DNA from: Breviolum minutum Mf 1.05b.01
Lineage: Eukaryota > Sar > Dinophyceae > Suessiales > Symbiodiniaceae
Direction of reading: 5' to 3'
DNA: 64,000 nucleotides
Assembly (NCBI GenBank): GCA_000507305.1
Contig: DF239277.1
Location: forward strand, 1,748-65,747
The position numbers were made by a program, and so were the translations under genes. Each line of letters opens with the position of its first letter. The first letter of the stretch is position 1. The notes below the pieces were generated by a model. The model worked only from the letters and a program-made list of their open reading frames with translations, searched no databases and had not been told where the DNA came from. This document shows positions 1-11,431 of this stretch, piece after piece.

Positions 1-363
1 AACAGACATCAAGACATCAAAACACTTCACTTCAAAGCACAAAACATCACCACCATGGAAGGGCAGAAGGCTCGTTCACAGCAAAGAAATGATTTGGGCA
101 TCGCGCTGGTCGGTCACCTTGCGCACATTCTATAGGCAAATTCTTTCTGTGCTATATAGTTCTTTTCCTTTTGGAAACTTCCGCCCCCGGCTTGTCCGGG
201 CACTACTGGTATATAATACTCACAGTAGTTATATATATATATATGTACGTAGTAATCAGGCGGAAATGATGATAATCGTACCAGCTCTAGTAAGAGCCAT
301 AGCCTATAGCAATAGAAATGCTAATAGCAATAGTAATGCCACTATATTATAGTATTGGTAATC

Positions 364-366
364 ATT

Positions 367-397
<31 letters not shown>
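364..397. repeat. (CAT)n microsatellite
   Basis: About eleven uninterrupted CAT/ATC units. The same triplet recurs near 2,765-2,805 and 38,580-38,770, so it is a favoured simple repeat in this genome. Confidence 0.95.
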
Positions 398-418
398 AGA
401 AAAACATTCTTGTGTAGT

Positions 419-486
419 TGGGGATGCTACCCCTCCCAGGAACAGTGATTCTGGTGGTGGCTGTTGCTTGGAGGAGGAGCATCCCA
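419..486. repeat. Short hairpin element
   Basis: The left arm at 419-437 (TGGGGATGCTACCCCTCCC) pairs with the right arm at 470-486 (GGAGGAGGAGCATCCCA) across a loop of about 32 bases. The sequence GAGCATCCCAAT recurs at about 42,438 in another hairpin, which suggests a dispersed element and not a chance fold. Confidence 0.5.
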
Positions 487-1073
487 ATCTATAGTGATAT
501 GATATGATATAAGATGGCGTATTCATACTTATCATTATATAACATATCATTTGTATTAATTACCGTATGTTCTGTAATAATATAGTATATCGTATTACAT
601 GTTCAAATCATTTCCAATTCCATTTTCATAGAAAACCCGATGCCTCAGGTGTAGGGCTTGCGGTTACAGCCAGAGCACGGGGAGCCCAACTCCTTCAGCC
701 ATGGAGATCATCCACAAGGATGTTAAATTACAGGACATATGAGCAATGGAAATGGTTGTCTTGTGGAGTCATGCAGAACGATCAGAAACATTTAACGTGA
801 TACTGATATGTTTATGTCGAAATTATGGAAAATCGATGGTGCATTACACACTGTTGAACTTATCAAACTCGTCATGTCAATATGAAAGGGACGAGGTAAA
901 GCACAAATAATGTGTGAACAAGTTGAACCTGTGAGAATATCTTGCAGTCAAATCAAAGACACAGTTCGTTCATATTTTGAAAAAGGGTCTACCTAAATTC
1001 CAGATCTTTGTAAAGTCACTGAACCAAGTTTATTCAAGTCTAATATTTTAATATAGTTTCATCCAATTTGATA

Positions 1074-1225
1074 TCACATTGCATCCTTTAAAGCCATCAC
1101 ATGCAAGTGCTGCAAGAGGCAAACGCGGCAAACACCAACAAGCGCAGTCAGCCTGGGTTCATGACATGCAACAGCCAGGGCAATGAGGCCACATGCCGCA
1201 GCTGCCAATCTGAACCATCGGTGTC
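1074..1225 (-). CDS. Candidate terminal exon, unknown protein
   Basis: On the minus strand an acceptor (CATCACTCAG, then G) opens 50 codons ending in TGA at 1074-1076. The first two bases complete a codon from an upstream exon. The peptide is Ala/Leu/Cys-rich and resembles a helical-repeat segment. The plus strand is also open here (42 codons from ATG), so strand is not certain. Minus is preferred because of the acceptor and the strand of the neighbours. Product not recognised. Confidence 0.35.
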
Positions 1226-1499
1226 CTGAGTGATGCTGCGATGCTGCGATGCTGATGTCTGCAGGAAATCTGGAACATCATGGAATCCATGGAACACGAA
1301 CAAAACGAACAAAAGATACCCGGCCCTGGGAACTTACCTTAACTATACATATCCCCTTCCAAACATGCTTTTGAAGATGATTTTCCTTTTGCCATTGGGT
1401 GAGATATGTTAGTTTCCTGCCTAAACACTGGTTCACAGTGGATAGCTAATTTTTCATAGGGCTCCCTTCTTTAAAGATGAATAGATTCTTTACGCACTG

Positions 1500-1885
1500 T
1501 TACGGGGTTTTGGCAACCCCCAACATATAAGTCATAAGTGTGTTTTCCAAATATGTTTTCTTTTTGTACTTTTTGTAGGTTTGAGACAGCGTGAGTGAAA
1601 AATCTATGATGAATAAAGCTGAAGAAGTTTTTGGAAGAATTGCCAAGACTCTCATTCCAACATTTAAAACTTTAGGGAACCACCGACACGTACAATCAAC
1701 TACATAAATGATCATAAATGTACATCGACATCGCCTTGCATCTTGGGTGGCTCTCTGCACTTTGATTTTCATGCCAATCTGACAAGGCTCTGTTGTGGCT
1801 GAAGCGTTGGGCTGGCGCCATGCAAAACCGATCGAGGGGGACCCTTCGATCAACCCGCCAAACCCATGAGCCAAGACTGCATTCA
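1500..1885 (-). CDS. Candidate exon, unknown protein
   Basis: After an acceptor (TCTCATCCAG) at 1886-1887 the minus strand reads an open segment beginning with a Gly-rich stretch (LAHGFGG) and continuing through a Lys/Arg-rich part. The true 3' end is unclear: the reading degrades into AT-rich sequence below about 1,720, so a donor probably lies between 1,700 and 1,760. No domain was recognised. Confidence 0.4.
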
Positions 1886-2584
1886 CTGGATGAGATACGT
1901 TAAAAGCACTTCACAAAAAACGTCGGTGAATTTCTTTGCCAGCCTCTTTTATTTGGTATGAATTGTTTGTAAACGTTTCTGAATCCGGGATCTCTGTCAC
2001 TTTTGAGGGTATGTTGCGTACATGAGGTCTCTACAAAAACTGCACACCTGAAGTTTGCCCTTTGCTGTCCGAGGGAAGTGGGATCGCGACAAAGTTAGTG
2101 GTACACTTTGGAAACCTCTTGCAATCCTGAAATCCTTCGTAAATGATTAGGAAATATCAAATTATACAAATTTATATGAATTTCTGAAAACTCTTGTTCC
2201 ATTCGCGTTTTTAACTTTAGACAGTCGCAAGAACCCTAAAGTGGGTGATGACGTCATTGTAGCGATTTAATCATTGAGCCCCAACGGGTCTCCAGCTGGT
2301 TGCAGCAACGTTGTTTTGTTGTCAATTGTTTTGATATTTTGAGCAGGAATTGATTCCAAGATATCTATGAACCCTGGTCCATGCCAGGCCTCTGAAGCAT
2401 GAAAATCCAGCATTCAGTCCGTTACCCAGAACATGTTTTTGACCACATGTCTAAATGTCTCTGCGTTTCAGCCCGATGTGCATCCTCAAGTATTCTCAAC
2501 CCTCCCAACTTTTTTGTCCATCTGCCCGACCAAATTTCATGACTTCTCCTGTCAGTTCCGTTCCCGCCAACACATCAAGTGGTG

Positions 2585-2585
2585 C

Positions 2586-2625
<40 letters not shown>

Positions 2626-2700
2626 GCAGCAACAACAACAAGAACAAGAACAAGAACCAGAACCAGAACCAGAACAAGAACAAGAACAACCACAACCACA
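2585..2700. repeat. CAA/GAACAA microsatellite
   Basis: (CAA)n followed by imperfect GAACAA/CAGAAC units. It gives poly-Gln on the plus strand and poly-Leu/Val on the minus strand. It lies between a minus-strand exon ending at 2,809 and a possible next exon near 2,550, so it is best read as intron sequence. Confidence 0.85.
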
Positions 2701-2761
2701 ACAGCAAACCGCTACAACTATTACATATGCAATTGTTTTGTTTGCTCATACCGAGGCTCAT

Positions 2762-2764
2762 ACC

Positions 2765-2804
<40 letters not shown>

Positions 2805-2806
2805 GC
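2762..2806. repeat. (CAT)n microsatellite abutting a splice donor
   Basis: About thirteen CAT units. On the minus strand the repeat starts three bases after the GT of the donor at 2807-2808, so the intron begins GTGCG(ATG)n. Confidence 0.85.
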
Positions 2807-2808
2807 AC

Positions 2809-2891
2809 CTGCGAAGACCAAGGCCAAGAGCTTTTGCCTTGAACTCGTCAAAGTCTGTTCCCACAGCTTTGAGGATCTTCCTCGGCGCCAT
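2809..2891 (-). CDS. First exon of an unrecognised gene
   Basis: ATG at 2891-2889 sits in a strong context (GCCATGG) four bases downstream of a possible trans- or cis-splice acceptor (AAAAAAG). The exon encodes 27 codons plus two bases, starting MAPRKILKAVG and rich in Lys, and ends CGCAG before GT. A continuation exon may start near 2,555 after CTGACAG or GAGAAG, in either case after an intron made largely of triplet repeats. The product is unknown. Confidence 0.5.
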
Positions 2892-3135
2892 GGCGCTTTT
2901 TTGTTTGGCCCTATGGCATGGATTTTGATTGGATGGATCTGAAGCTTTTGTTTGAAGAGGGTGAAAATTGTGCTTAGACTTGAGCAAAGGATGGAGTTGG
3001 AGTCTTGTCAAATTTCTTTAACAAAGAGAACTACCAAGAAAAATCGAGCCACACTTAATCATTCAGTGTGTTGTCTACCAAAGCATAAAATCCAGGATAT
3101 AATGTAATGAAACACCAAGGTACAGGATGTCTGAC

Positions 3136-5295
3136 CCCGAGCTTTGCAACAAGGATTCCTGGACAAATTCCAACAAGGCAACTGCTAAGGGTACCAGGAG
3201 TCCAGTACCACTGCAGCAAATCATGTCATCCCAAACTTCCAGAATGGCTTCTCGTGGAAGACAACAGGCCTTCGGCCACGATGTGTTGTGATTGTGGCTA
3301 GGGCAATTATCAACAAGTATATCCACATATAAAATGTAATAGTTGTGTTATGTAGTTTTACAGTCTTACAGTTACTTTATGCTAGTTTAATATACAGGCG
3401 TTGCTTGGCCTGTGTTCGCTCACCAGAACAGGGGCACACCAGTGTATTCATGAGCCAAAAGATTACTTCCTCACGACAGCTCAAACGAAGCCAAAGGGCA
3501 AAAAGGGAGATGTGCCAAGAATGTAAAAACTGCTCTGCTATGATTCCATTCTCATCAAAATGCTTTGAGAGCTTGGGCAACAGGTCATTCATAAGCTTTG
3601 AGCTTTCCTCCATATACTCTCCTTAGCTCCCCATGGCAATGTCATTTCTGATACACCTCACCTCACTGTTCAATTTCATTGACGTCGTTTAGATTTTCTG
3701 TTGATAGTCGCACAGCTTCAGCAGATTTCTGCCGTGTATCGAAGTCTTGGAAAACCCAAAGCATAGAATCCAGTCAGCTCCAAATGATTCATCAAACTGA
3801 TCCAGAGGTGAAAGGTCTCCATGTCATCTCCCTCATCCCCTGACAAAAGGTGATGATGATAGGTGAATTTACAGCAATTTTAGAATACCAATCTGGCAAT
3901 CTGGTAAACCAGCACCTTTATACTTCAAGTTTCTTTGAAGTGGAAGAAAACAAAATGTCTATCCGACTATCCCACTACTGCCAAGCCCAACAGGGGTGGC
4001 GAAAATAGCATTGACTTAAGATCTTCAATGGTTGTTCCTGGCACTTGGGTGAGGTTTTGAATGATTGTGTTGGAATTTCATAGATAACCTTGGCAACAAG
4101 GCATCTTCTGAGAGATCTCCACCAATTTCAGGAGCTAAGGTGGAATCAAGAAATCTGCTCATGGGCTATCTGGCATTTCAGAATTCCAGTGGGATCAGCT
4201 GTTCTCGAAACATTTCGACTACTCACCGACAAGCCACCTGAAACCAACAAGAGCACTGCAATCACGAAATTCATGCCCTGGCAGTATCCAATCTCTGGAT
4301 TGAAGTTGGCATATGCAACAGACACCTGGCGCCGATGTGCAAGCTGTGGGATGCAATGGGGTCTGCCCGTGCATGGCCAAACGGCTAGACTTGACTGAAG
4401 GTAGTCATACTCTTCCTGTTCTATGGTTACAGGAATTGACACTATGTTCAAACAACATTGGATTGCAATGAGACAGATCGAAAGATTAAACAAAGTGTGC
4501 ATAAAATCATGTAAAATCACTTTTGCCGCCGTGTTTGTCCATCTGCCTTTTGCAGGCGTTCCACTTGTGAAGCACTTAATCGCTTTCCTCCCAGGCTGGT
4601 TCGCAGTGCATCCGCAGCAGCAAGATCTGCAAAGTTCTGGCCCAAAGGCCACGGTGTTGGTTGAGGTCGCAAAATGGATTTCCATATGCACCAACGTAGT
4701 GCACCAGGGACACCAACATTTACTCGCTTCCTGATGAGGTGAAACCAACTTGCTTGAGGGTATGGGCATCTAACTATCAATGACACTTGCTTAAACATTT
4801 AAGTCATCATATTTGTGCAACTGGAAATCACAGAAACTGACATTTTGGCAGCATCTACATGATCTACAAATATCGTGGCATATCCTTTAAATGATAAATG
4901 AGTATGTCATAGTCTATGTGTACAATATACTTGCATTCTTAATACAGACAGGAAACATCTGGAATCTTGACAATATGATTGGCCAGATTGTCATGATAGT
5001 ATCCATCCTTCCTTCTCTTTGCATGGGATGATCTAACTCTTGCTAGCTGCTAGGTATGATATACAACATATTCATATATCCCTCATATATCTATATGATC
5101 ATGCATATATACCGACGCAAATCTCTATCGATCAACACTGACCTTGGCAAAAAAGAAGTCTCTCCTGATGGATGATTCTGACATTTGCTTTAAATCCAGA
5201 CCAGTCCAAAGCTGTAGTCTTTCTTCCTCTTCCAAGACATCGTAACGGAGAGGCCATTTCTGCAAGAACTGAGTACACCAGCAGCCCTTCAAGCA
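3136..5295 (-). CDS. TBC-domain Rab GTPase-activating protein (partial model)
   Basis: TBC proteins stimulate GTP hydrolysis by Rab GTPases in membrane traffic. The exons proposed here are 5143-5295, 4565-4636, 4238-4343, 3741-3839, 3500-3621 and 3136-3269, and all phases close. The core motif NPEIGYCQGMNF lies in 4238-4343 and contains the glutamine finger. LLPKLSKHFDENGI lies in 3500-3621, and EAILEVWDD with the hydrophobic C-terminal helices in 3136-3269. An arginine in ADALRTSLGG (4565-4636) could be the arginine finger, which is inferred. Joining 3741-3839 to the next exon needs a GA donor (CTTC, GATACA). Joining 3500-3621 to 3136-3269 needs a GC donor (CTTTTT, GCCCTT). The exons after 3,136 and before 5,295 were not found. 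The two 5' exons are less certain than the rest. Confidence 0.85.
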
Positions 5296-5789
5296 CTGCA
5301 TGGGCTCATGATGGATGCACCTCTTGTCATACGGAAACAATAGGATGATACAGGATTCTCTTGCCTTTCGAACAAGGTGTCCATCCTCAGGTGTGGTGTG
5401 GGAGATGTTTGTTTCTTCATTCAGCTGTTAACTCACCATATTATATCTGTCCAGAGATCTGAGCCATAAAATGCATGTTGAAGGCCGCATTCAACGATTT
5501 CAATTTCATGAATCAACCTTGAATGGAAGTTCGGTGGGTGATAGTTTATGGACCCATGATATGCCATGATGACCCACGTTCACCATTTTTCCCTGCCTAA
5601 GACAGTGGTGTGTGCCGGCTATGTTTTGCCCCGCACCAGGCGAGCGTCATTGAGTATTTGCTTGAAGCTTACATCAAACATGCATTTGAAAAATAAGACG
5701 CTGGACGCAGCAGCACAACCTAAAAGAAACGGATAGGATAAAGTATCAGCATTTCAGGCTTCCTCAATGACGCCCAGCCATGTGCATTA

Positions 5790-7345
5790 TCAGCCTTTTG
5801 CAGGCAAGCGTGAGACACTAAATGTCTTGGGGCCCCAGACTTTTGTACAATTTTTAGGGAGCATTGTCCAAATCAGCAAGGGCCTGTGGGGTTGTTGGAT
5901 GCTTGAAGCAGCTGGGTACCACTTGCTCTCTCAATGGTAAGTTCATCAACTTGATTCATGTTTAAACGTTAGATATTTCTGCAATCCTTTTGTATCACTA
6001 TACGATCTTGTGTGGTCTTTACCTACGAGGACTTGCACATCCATTGAACTTCCATCAAATCTTGCCATCACTCTCTGATCTCATGTGTGGGTCTGCTGGC
6101 GGACCATAAACTGCGCGGTTGCAATTGTACCTGCACAACTCATCACGACACAACTGCATTCAAGCGCATCCACATCACATCCATGACTAAAACTTTAACA
6201 TTTACGTGCATTGTAATCATTCACCAACCAGAAACAAGTGATGATTTTTCAGGAGATTCCTGACTAAAGATTCCTACTAAATAATAAACTATACAAAGGA
6301 TCAAAGGTGTATATACGTACATATGATACATATTTTCGGGATGCTTTTTTAGGCACTTTTTTTCTAGGATCATGTGACTAAAAGCTCTGCGTACCAAAAT
6401 GCTGGCGAGGCATGGCGTTCCGCAATGTTCGGCCCACGGGCGCTGCGGGAAGTTTTGCTACTGCCTCAGCGTTGCGGTTGGAGGCATTGAATCCACTTAT
6501 CAAAGGACAAATTCTAAGATGAACAGCTAGAATAGTCCTCCAGTTTCTTCAGATTTGATGAAAAATGCTAGAGAAGTTGAAATGGGTGCAGTACGTATTA
6601 AGCCTTTAGTTGCCACTCCTGCATGGTATGCAAATGTGGATTTGACAAAATTTCTGTGATTGAATATGGGATCGGATGACAATAGCTGTTCTCCAAATAT
6701 ATATCCCTTGCGACATCCCTTGAATATCAAGTCGTCATCTCATTCGAAGGCTCAACATCCTGGGGTTCACGGCTAGTGATTTGCGATGTTTGCGATGTCT
6801 CCAGCTGAGGCTCCCTGCAGCTGGGGACATAATGGGAATCATCAATGAATCAATGAATCCATAGTAAGTCACCCGTAAACAGTGCCCTAGTACCACGTTC
6901 AACAAAAATCGTCATCCTCGCGAGTCAACTTGTGAAATTTAGATTTCACATACATCATCGGCATAAATGATCCATAAATGATCCATCAATGCACAGAAGT
7001 TTAACTGCGCTGAAAAACCCAGAAACTCACTACTGGTGCCTCAGTTGGCGTGCACTTAGAGGTGCTGGCTTCCCAGGACGCTGCCTTAGGACGCTGGCCC
7101 TTTGGGAACTTCAGCCTCTTGTGGAAGGAAAGATGCATCCAGCAATCCCTACTCAAAGAAAAACATAGTGATGTGTTCATGACAGCCAGATTATGAAAAC
7201 TAATCAAAAGAAAGCTTGCCTTTGTGAAAGGGTTCGAAAAAACATGTCCAAGCTCAGAACTTAGAATCCTCCAGACCTGTGTGACAGAAACGAAATGTGA
7301 GTAAAATAATGAAATCACTGACTTGAAGTTCAACGAGTTCAACAT
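5790..7345 (-). CDS. Unrecognised multi-exon gene (fragments)
   Basis: Three coding-like segments are seen. A terminal exon at 5790-5911 follows an acceptor (GGTACCCAG) and ends in TGA after 40 codons. A segment at about 6580-6722 follows an acceptor (ATATTCAAG) and is open in two frames. One near 7030-7160 carries a basic peptide (KRLKFPKGQRPK) and ends at a GTGAGT donor. A further possible exon at 7220-7280 ends before GCAAGC, a possible GC donor. Phases were not closed, so these may be more than one gene. No domain was recognised. Confidence 0.4.
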
Positions 7346-7548
7346 GACTTGACGTGTTATTTTCTTTATTTTTCACTTATGTCATTCGGTCTGTTCATCC
7401 AACGTCAACCCAAACCTCCAGGTAGTCCTGAAGCGTCAGCTTCAGAACGATCCTGATGATGGATCGGGTTTCTTCCAGTGAAATTCTGACGAAACGATGG
7501 AAATTGGACAACCCCTTCCTACTATGTGTATTGTATATCTAATTTGTA

Positions 7549-7770
7549 TTAATTTGTAGTATGTGTGAAGGAACTGAATGAATACATCAAGGTAACAAAA
7601 GAAAGGTAACAAAAGAAAGATGAAGAGCATCCACACGCACTGAGTGCAAACACATTGTTAAATGACAAAGTTTGAGGTCGATCTCGGGTGCTGAATAAAT
7701 CATAAACCTTCATAAACATCTGCATGTCGACAATGACATTCAAGTGACTGCACTTCTCGACATTTGTCAT
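7549..7770 (-). CDS. Candidate exon, unknown protein
   Basis: The minus strand is open for about 50 codons with a natural amino-acid mix (MTNVEKCSHLNV at the start of the open part), then runs into AT-rich sequence. Splice boundaries are not resolved and the product is not recognised. Confidence 0.3.
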   Translation of the reverse strand: MTNVEKCSHLNVIVDMQMFMKVYDLFSTRDRPQTLSFNNVFALSACGCSSSFFCYLSFVTLMYSFSSFTHTTN

Positions 7771-7908
7771 GACCTTGCCTTAAAAATTCTGAAATCAAAG
7801 CCTCACACCCTTCCAGTCACACAATGTCACACAGTCCTGGTGAAGCAAACTGGAGCTACTAGCAGCTGTCTTGGACAAAGACACGCCTGACGATTTGGTG
7901 TTTCACAA

Positions 7909-8570
7909 TCAAGCTGAGAATAGCTGTGTAAAGCAATGTCTGTCCAAGGGGTTGAGGTCCAACACATGGAGAAACAAATCTCCACCTTTATCCTGGGGCT
8001 CCTGGCTGTCTGCCCAAGCCCTAGCCTCTCGAAGCACCTTGAACCAACTAGCAATGCAATTATCCCTCCAAGTGTTCAAAATCCTAGAGAGAAGGTGGAT
8101 AGATGGACATGTAGTTACATTGATATATAGTGTACACTGATTACAACATACTATCGCACGATATAATCATTATAGGGCATCCTTGATTGCTCCCACAGTC
8201 AGCTGCAAACTGCTGTGATCGTTTTCAGCTTTGAGGCCATGACGCTGTTGGCTTGCATCTGTTTCAAGCTGTTGTGATTCATGAGAGCCTGAAAACACAC
8301 AAAACAATGGCATCTACATAACACAAGCAGATGTCAAAGGGAGCAGGGAGGATGACTGTCATAAGTCTGACATGCACAATATGCCTGAAGAGACATGGAA
8401 GATGCATGTCTTGTTCAATTTTCTGTCTGGAGCAAGATCTAACAAAACTTGAACGAAACTAACTTCAAAATTACCATATCCAGGGAACGATGTGATCTTT
8501 GATCCTGACAATGCTGGAACTTCAACCCTACCCAGTCGATCAGCTTCAATATGCTTCAATCATTTTTTCC
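7909..8570 (-). CDS. Unrecognised gene, three 3' exons
   Basis: An exon ending at 8475 (EADRLGRVEVPA) joins in phase 1 across a GT-AG intron to 8170-8288 (39 codons, Gln/Glu-rich, TAA). A further exon at 7909-8083 follows a very good acceptor (CTTCTCTCTAG), encodes 57 residues including WFKVLREARAW, and ends in TGA. That last exon has phase 2. It is either reached by an alternative donor inside 8170-8288 or belongs to the next gene. The function is unknown. Confidence 0.6.
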
Positions 8571-8731
8571 CATCCACGCATAAGATCTAACAGCAATGTC
8601 TGCTGACCTTTCTGCACTGCTTCCTTGAATCTTTCCTTGAATGAATACATGAAATGAATTGAAATAACTAAAGTCTCTGTAGAGAAAGGACCGATTCAAG
8701 TAATTCAGTGATAGATGCGTCTTGTCTCTTG

Positions 8732-9701
8732 TCACCACTGTACAGCCAAGCATAGCTGGGGATCATCAATGAATGGATTGCGATTCCCTTGCAAAGATTC
8801 AGCCAAATTGTTACGGCGGAGTTCTCGATCGCTTGGAGGGAACTTGATGGCCCATTGTTTGATGGCCACAATGTTCCCCAAATTCATGCTATGATTTTGC
8901 GTATGGCCTTCAATCAAACGTAAGCCCCTCTCAACATACATGCAAGCCATGTACATCAAGGCTCTTGCAACCTGGAGACACAACGTGTATGTCGTTTCAG
9001 TTGTAACAGGAACCAATTCTTCCATAACTAACCTCAATACAAGATACAGGAGTCATTAGTCCCTAAAAATCCCTATGCATATAATACGTCAATGATCTTC
9101 CTGCAGCAACAATTTCTGGGGTTTGCGCACACGCGCATACTAGATTAATATTATCACATGTATCATAATCTTATTGCAGTACAAGCGCCGAAAAAGGCTT
9201 CACAGCAAAGAACAAAATTAAAAGACACAGACTGAACATCAATTGCAGCTTTGAAACAGTTCCCTTGGCAACATCTGCTGGTTCCCAAGCATCGCTTGAA
9301 ACAAGGCACAAACGATTCATTTCGTGGTATCCTGGTGGTGGGGAAGAATCAACCACCACTCGAACACCATGACCTTCAGTCAAATCATCAAAATCCTTAT
9401 TGCCCCGCTCAGCATTGACACTAATGTCTGCTGCATGGAGATTGTGAATGTCAGTTCCTGGACCAGGTTTTGTGGTAGACAATGCTGCATGACTTTTGGG
9501 CCAAACGTGTTCCCGATTCCAACCAGCAGCATATTCATGATCACGTTCACCTGGAGCAATGACATAGCCCGAATATAGCAAAACAATCTTGTCAGAGTTC
9601 ATGGCTGCATCCATCATAGTGAGAGCATCCCAAACATCCTTGACATCTGGTCCATCAGCATCTACAGAACTGGTATAGTGAAGATATTTGGGTGTTTGCA
9701 T
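8732..9701 (-). CDS. Endonuclease I (EndA/NucM-like) family nuclease
   Basis: This family contains non-specific metal-dependent DNases, often secreted or periplasmic in bacteria. Exon 9258-9701 carries VWDALTMMD, the catalytic NREHVWPKSH, and DIHNLHAAD. It ends AAGGGAACT before GT. A 286-base intron (8972-9257) joins in phase 0 to 8732-8971, which carries VARALMYM and QGNRNPFIDDP, the conserved C-terminal motif, and stops at TGA. The N-terminus is incomplete: ATG at 9701 lies only about 17 residues before the domain, and upstream exons or a signal peptide were not identified. The catalytic His and the Asn/His metal-site region are intact, so the enzyme is probably active. Confidence 0.9.
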
Positions 9702-9709
9702 GCTCCGCC

Positions 9710-11170
9710 TTAGAAATCTTGGAGTGAAACCAAATCAGGTGAAACGAGTATGTCAGAGATTGGACAAAAACGGCATGAAACCGATCTGGCCGTTAAAACT
9801 CGCCAATTGTTCATCAAGAAATCAACACACATGCTTTTTCGACCATCTGGATTTGCTAAGTGGATTGATTTGAAGCTGAGGATTGGACCTGACGTCTGAT
9901 GGAGAGAGTTTAACATGAAGTGATGGAAGCAGGGAAGGCGAACAGGAATGGCAAACACCCATGGCGGCACAAACCTTTGATTGAAGATTGAATGTTTATC
10001 TGTTTTTATTTTGTCGACATTCTTGTAATACTCTGTTCAACATAAAAAGGAAATGCGAACAGTGACTGCCGAAACATCTTCAAAATCGTCAAAATATCAG
10101 AATAGGACTTTGATGTGTATACAACATGCGTCTAGGTGACTACATTGCCGAGCAGCTCTGCATCACAGAAGCGGAGGAATGATCAAGAAAATGCTCATGA
10201 TAAGAAAGTACTGTAGTATATACATATAGCCCTTTCTTGCGGTTGTATATGCTGTTATGCAAGGCCTATGTACGGCATATGTATTCGACTATGGTTTCCT
10301 CATGTTTTTTGAAATCACGCCCAAAACTTCAAATCACTATTGAAAAAAAGAATACAAACATTTCATATCATTATATAAGAATTGCTTCGGTTGAAGTTTA
10401 ACACGTGCCACGAATCATGCATTTTAATTTTAGATGTTGACCCACCGATTGATTGTAATGTTCGAGAAATTCGCAACGAAAGAATGAATTTGGTGAACCT
10501 CTACTCTTGTGAGGGAATGGTCCTTTGCCATACTAAGGTGTAATTAGCTGACATCAAGCAAAGCGGATGGCATCAAAGCAAGGGTGGGTAAACCTACAGC
10601 TCCCAAAACATGGAATGCTTCAAAGAAGTGACTAAGTCGTATAGAAAAATCACTCAAATTTCAGAATGTATAAATGGCTCGATTCCCATTGTTTTGGAAG
10701 GGGTGAAAAATATGTAAACATTCCTTCTGAGAAGTTTATTTATGTACATATATATGTGTGAATGTGTATATACATACCTATTAAAATGGATGAGCGCCGG
10801 TCTTATGCTGGCTTGTCATAGGAATGGATGAAAGCACTTCCTGGCCTCTTTGAGTTGAGCGTTCTTGGTGAACCATTCCTTGTTCTCCACGCGTTGGCCC
10901 AGTAAAGGACTGGCAAGGAGAATGATGAATATTTAATGAACAAATATGAAAAAATGATAAACCTCATTGAGTTACAGTTGGTTCATGTTGATTTGGCTTG
11001 ATGATTTGGAATGAAGTTGAAAAATGTTGGGAAGTATTTGATTGAGATATTGACAAAATATCATGAAACACCCATCATTCCTGTCATCTAATCTCACATG
11101 AGTTTGTTTTCATTCTGCCAAATATCACACCAAAGTTCTACCGGACCATTACCTCTGTTGTTTCATTGCT
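9710..11170. other. Stretch without a supported gene
   Basis: From 9,710 to 9,970 the minus strand is open in two frames, but no splice pair ties it to the nuclease downstream. From 9,970 to 11,170 the DNA is AT-rich with frequent stops on both strands and no domain-like peptide. Confidence 0.4.
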
Positions 11171-11176
11171 TCCAGC

Positions 11177-11288
11177 TGACCTTTGAAGATGTCCTCCACA
11201 ACCACAACGAGAAGATGATGCACCCATGGGTGGCATTGGAGGTCGACACCTTGAAGAAACCATACAGCAATTGGAAGTTGTTTAAAGG
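11177..11288 (+). CDS. Candidate exon, strand ambiguous
   Basis: On the plus strand an acceptor (CATTGCTTCCAG) opens a hydrophilic 37-codon peptide beginning LTFEDVLHNH and ending at AAAG before GT. The minus strand over the same bases is also open and has a GT donor (TTCAAAG, GTCAGC). The flanking genes read minus. The plus reading looks more protein-like, but elsewhere in this window an antisense reading of a real exon looked equally good. Confidence 0.35.
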
Positions 11289-11431
11289 TCATGTTTTTTC
11301 GTTCAAAGGTCAATTTTTACATATTTTCAAAGGAAAGGATTGAGGAAAGATGTTTGGAAGCAGCACTTTTTCTGATTTTGATTCTTGATGTTGAGGAAAG
11401 CTCAGCTTTTCTGGTTGCGATCATGTTGTCA

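Larger units (their letters stand above)
1..1073. other. AT-rich stretch without a supported gene
   Basis: Mostly AT-rich DNA with TA runs. A CAT triplet repeat and a hairpin inside it are listed separately. A short plus-strand ATG in a good context (55-57, CACCATGG) opens 26 codons and then stops; without a partner exon it cannot be called a gene. The segment 640-740 is open on both strands and was left uncalled. Confidence 0.5.

Noticed and set aside
2579..2842. Plus-strand Gln/Glu/Pro-rich reading through CAA repeats followed by poly-His
   Set aside because: It is created by simple repeats and lacks splice or start context; the repeats fit an intron of the minus-strand gene starting at 2,891.
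2721..3011. Full minus-strand reading including a poly-Asp run from the CAT repeat
   Set aside because: A GT donor lies immediately before the repeat, so the poly-Asp part is better read as intron.
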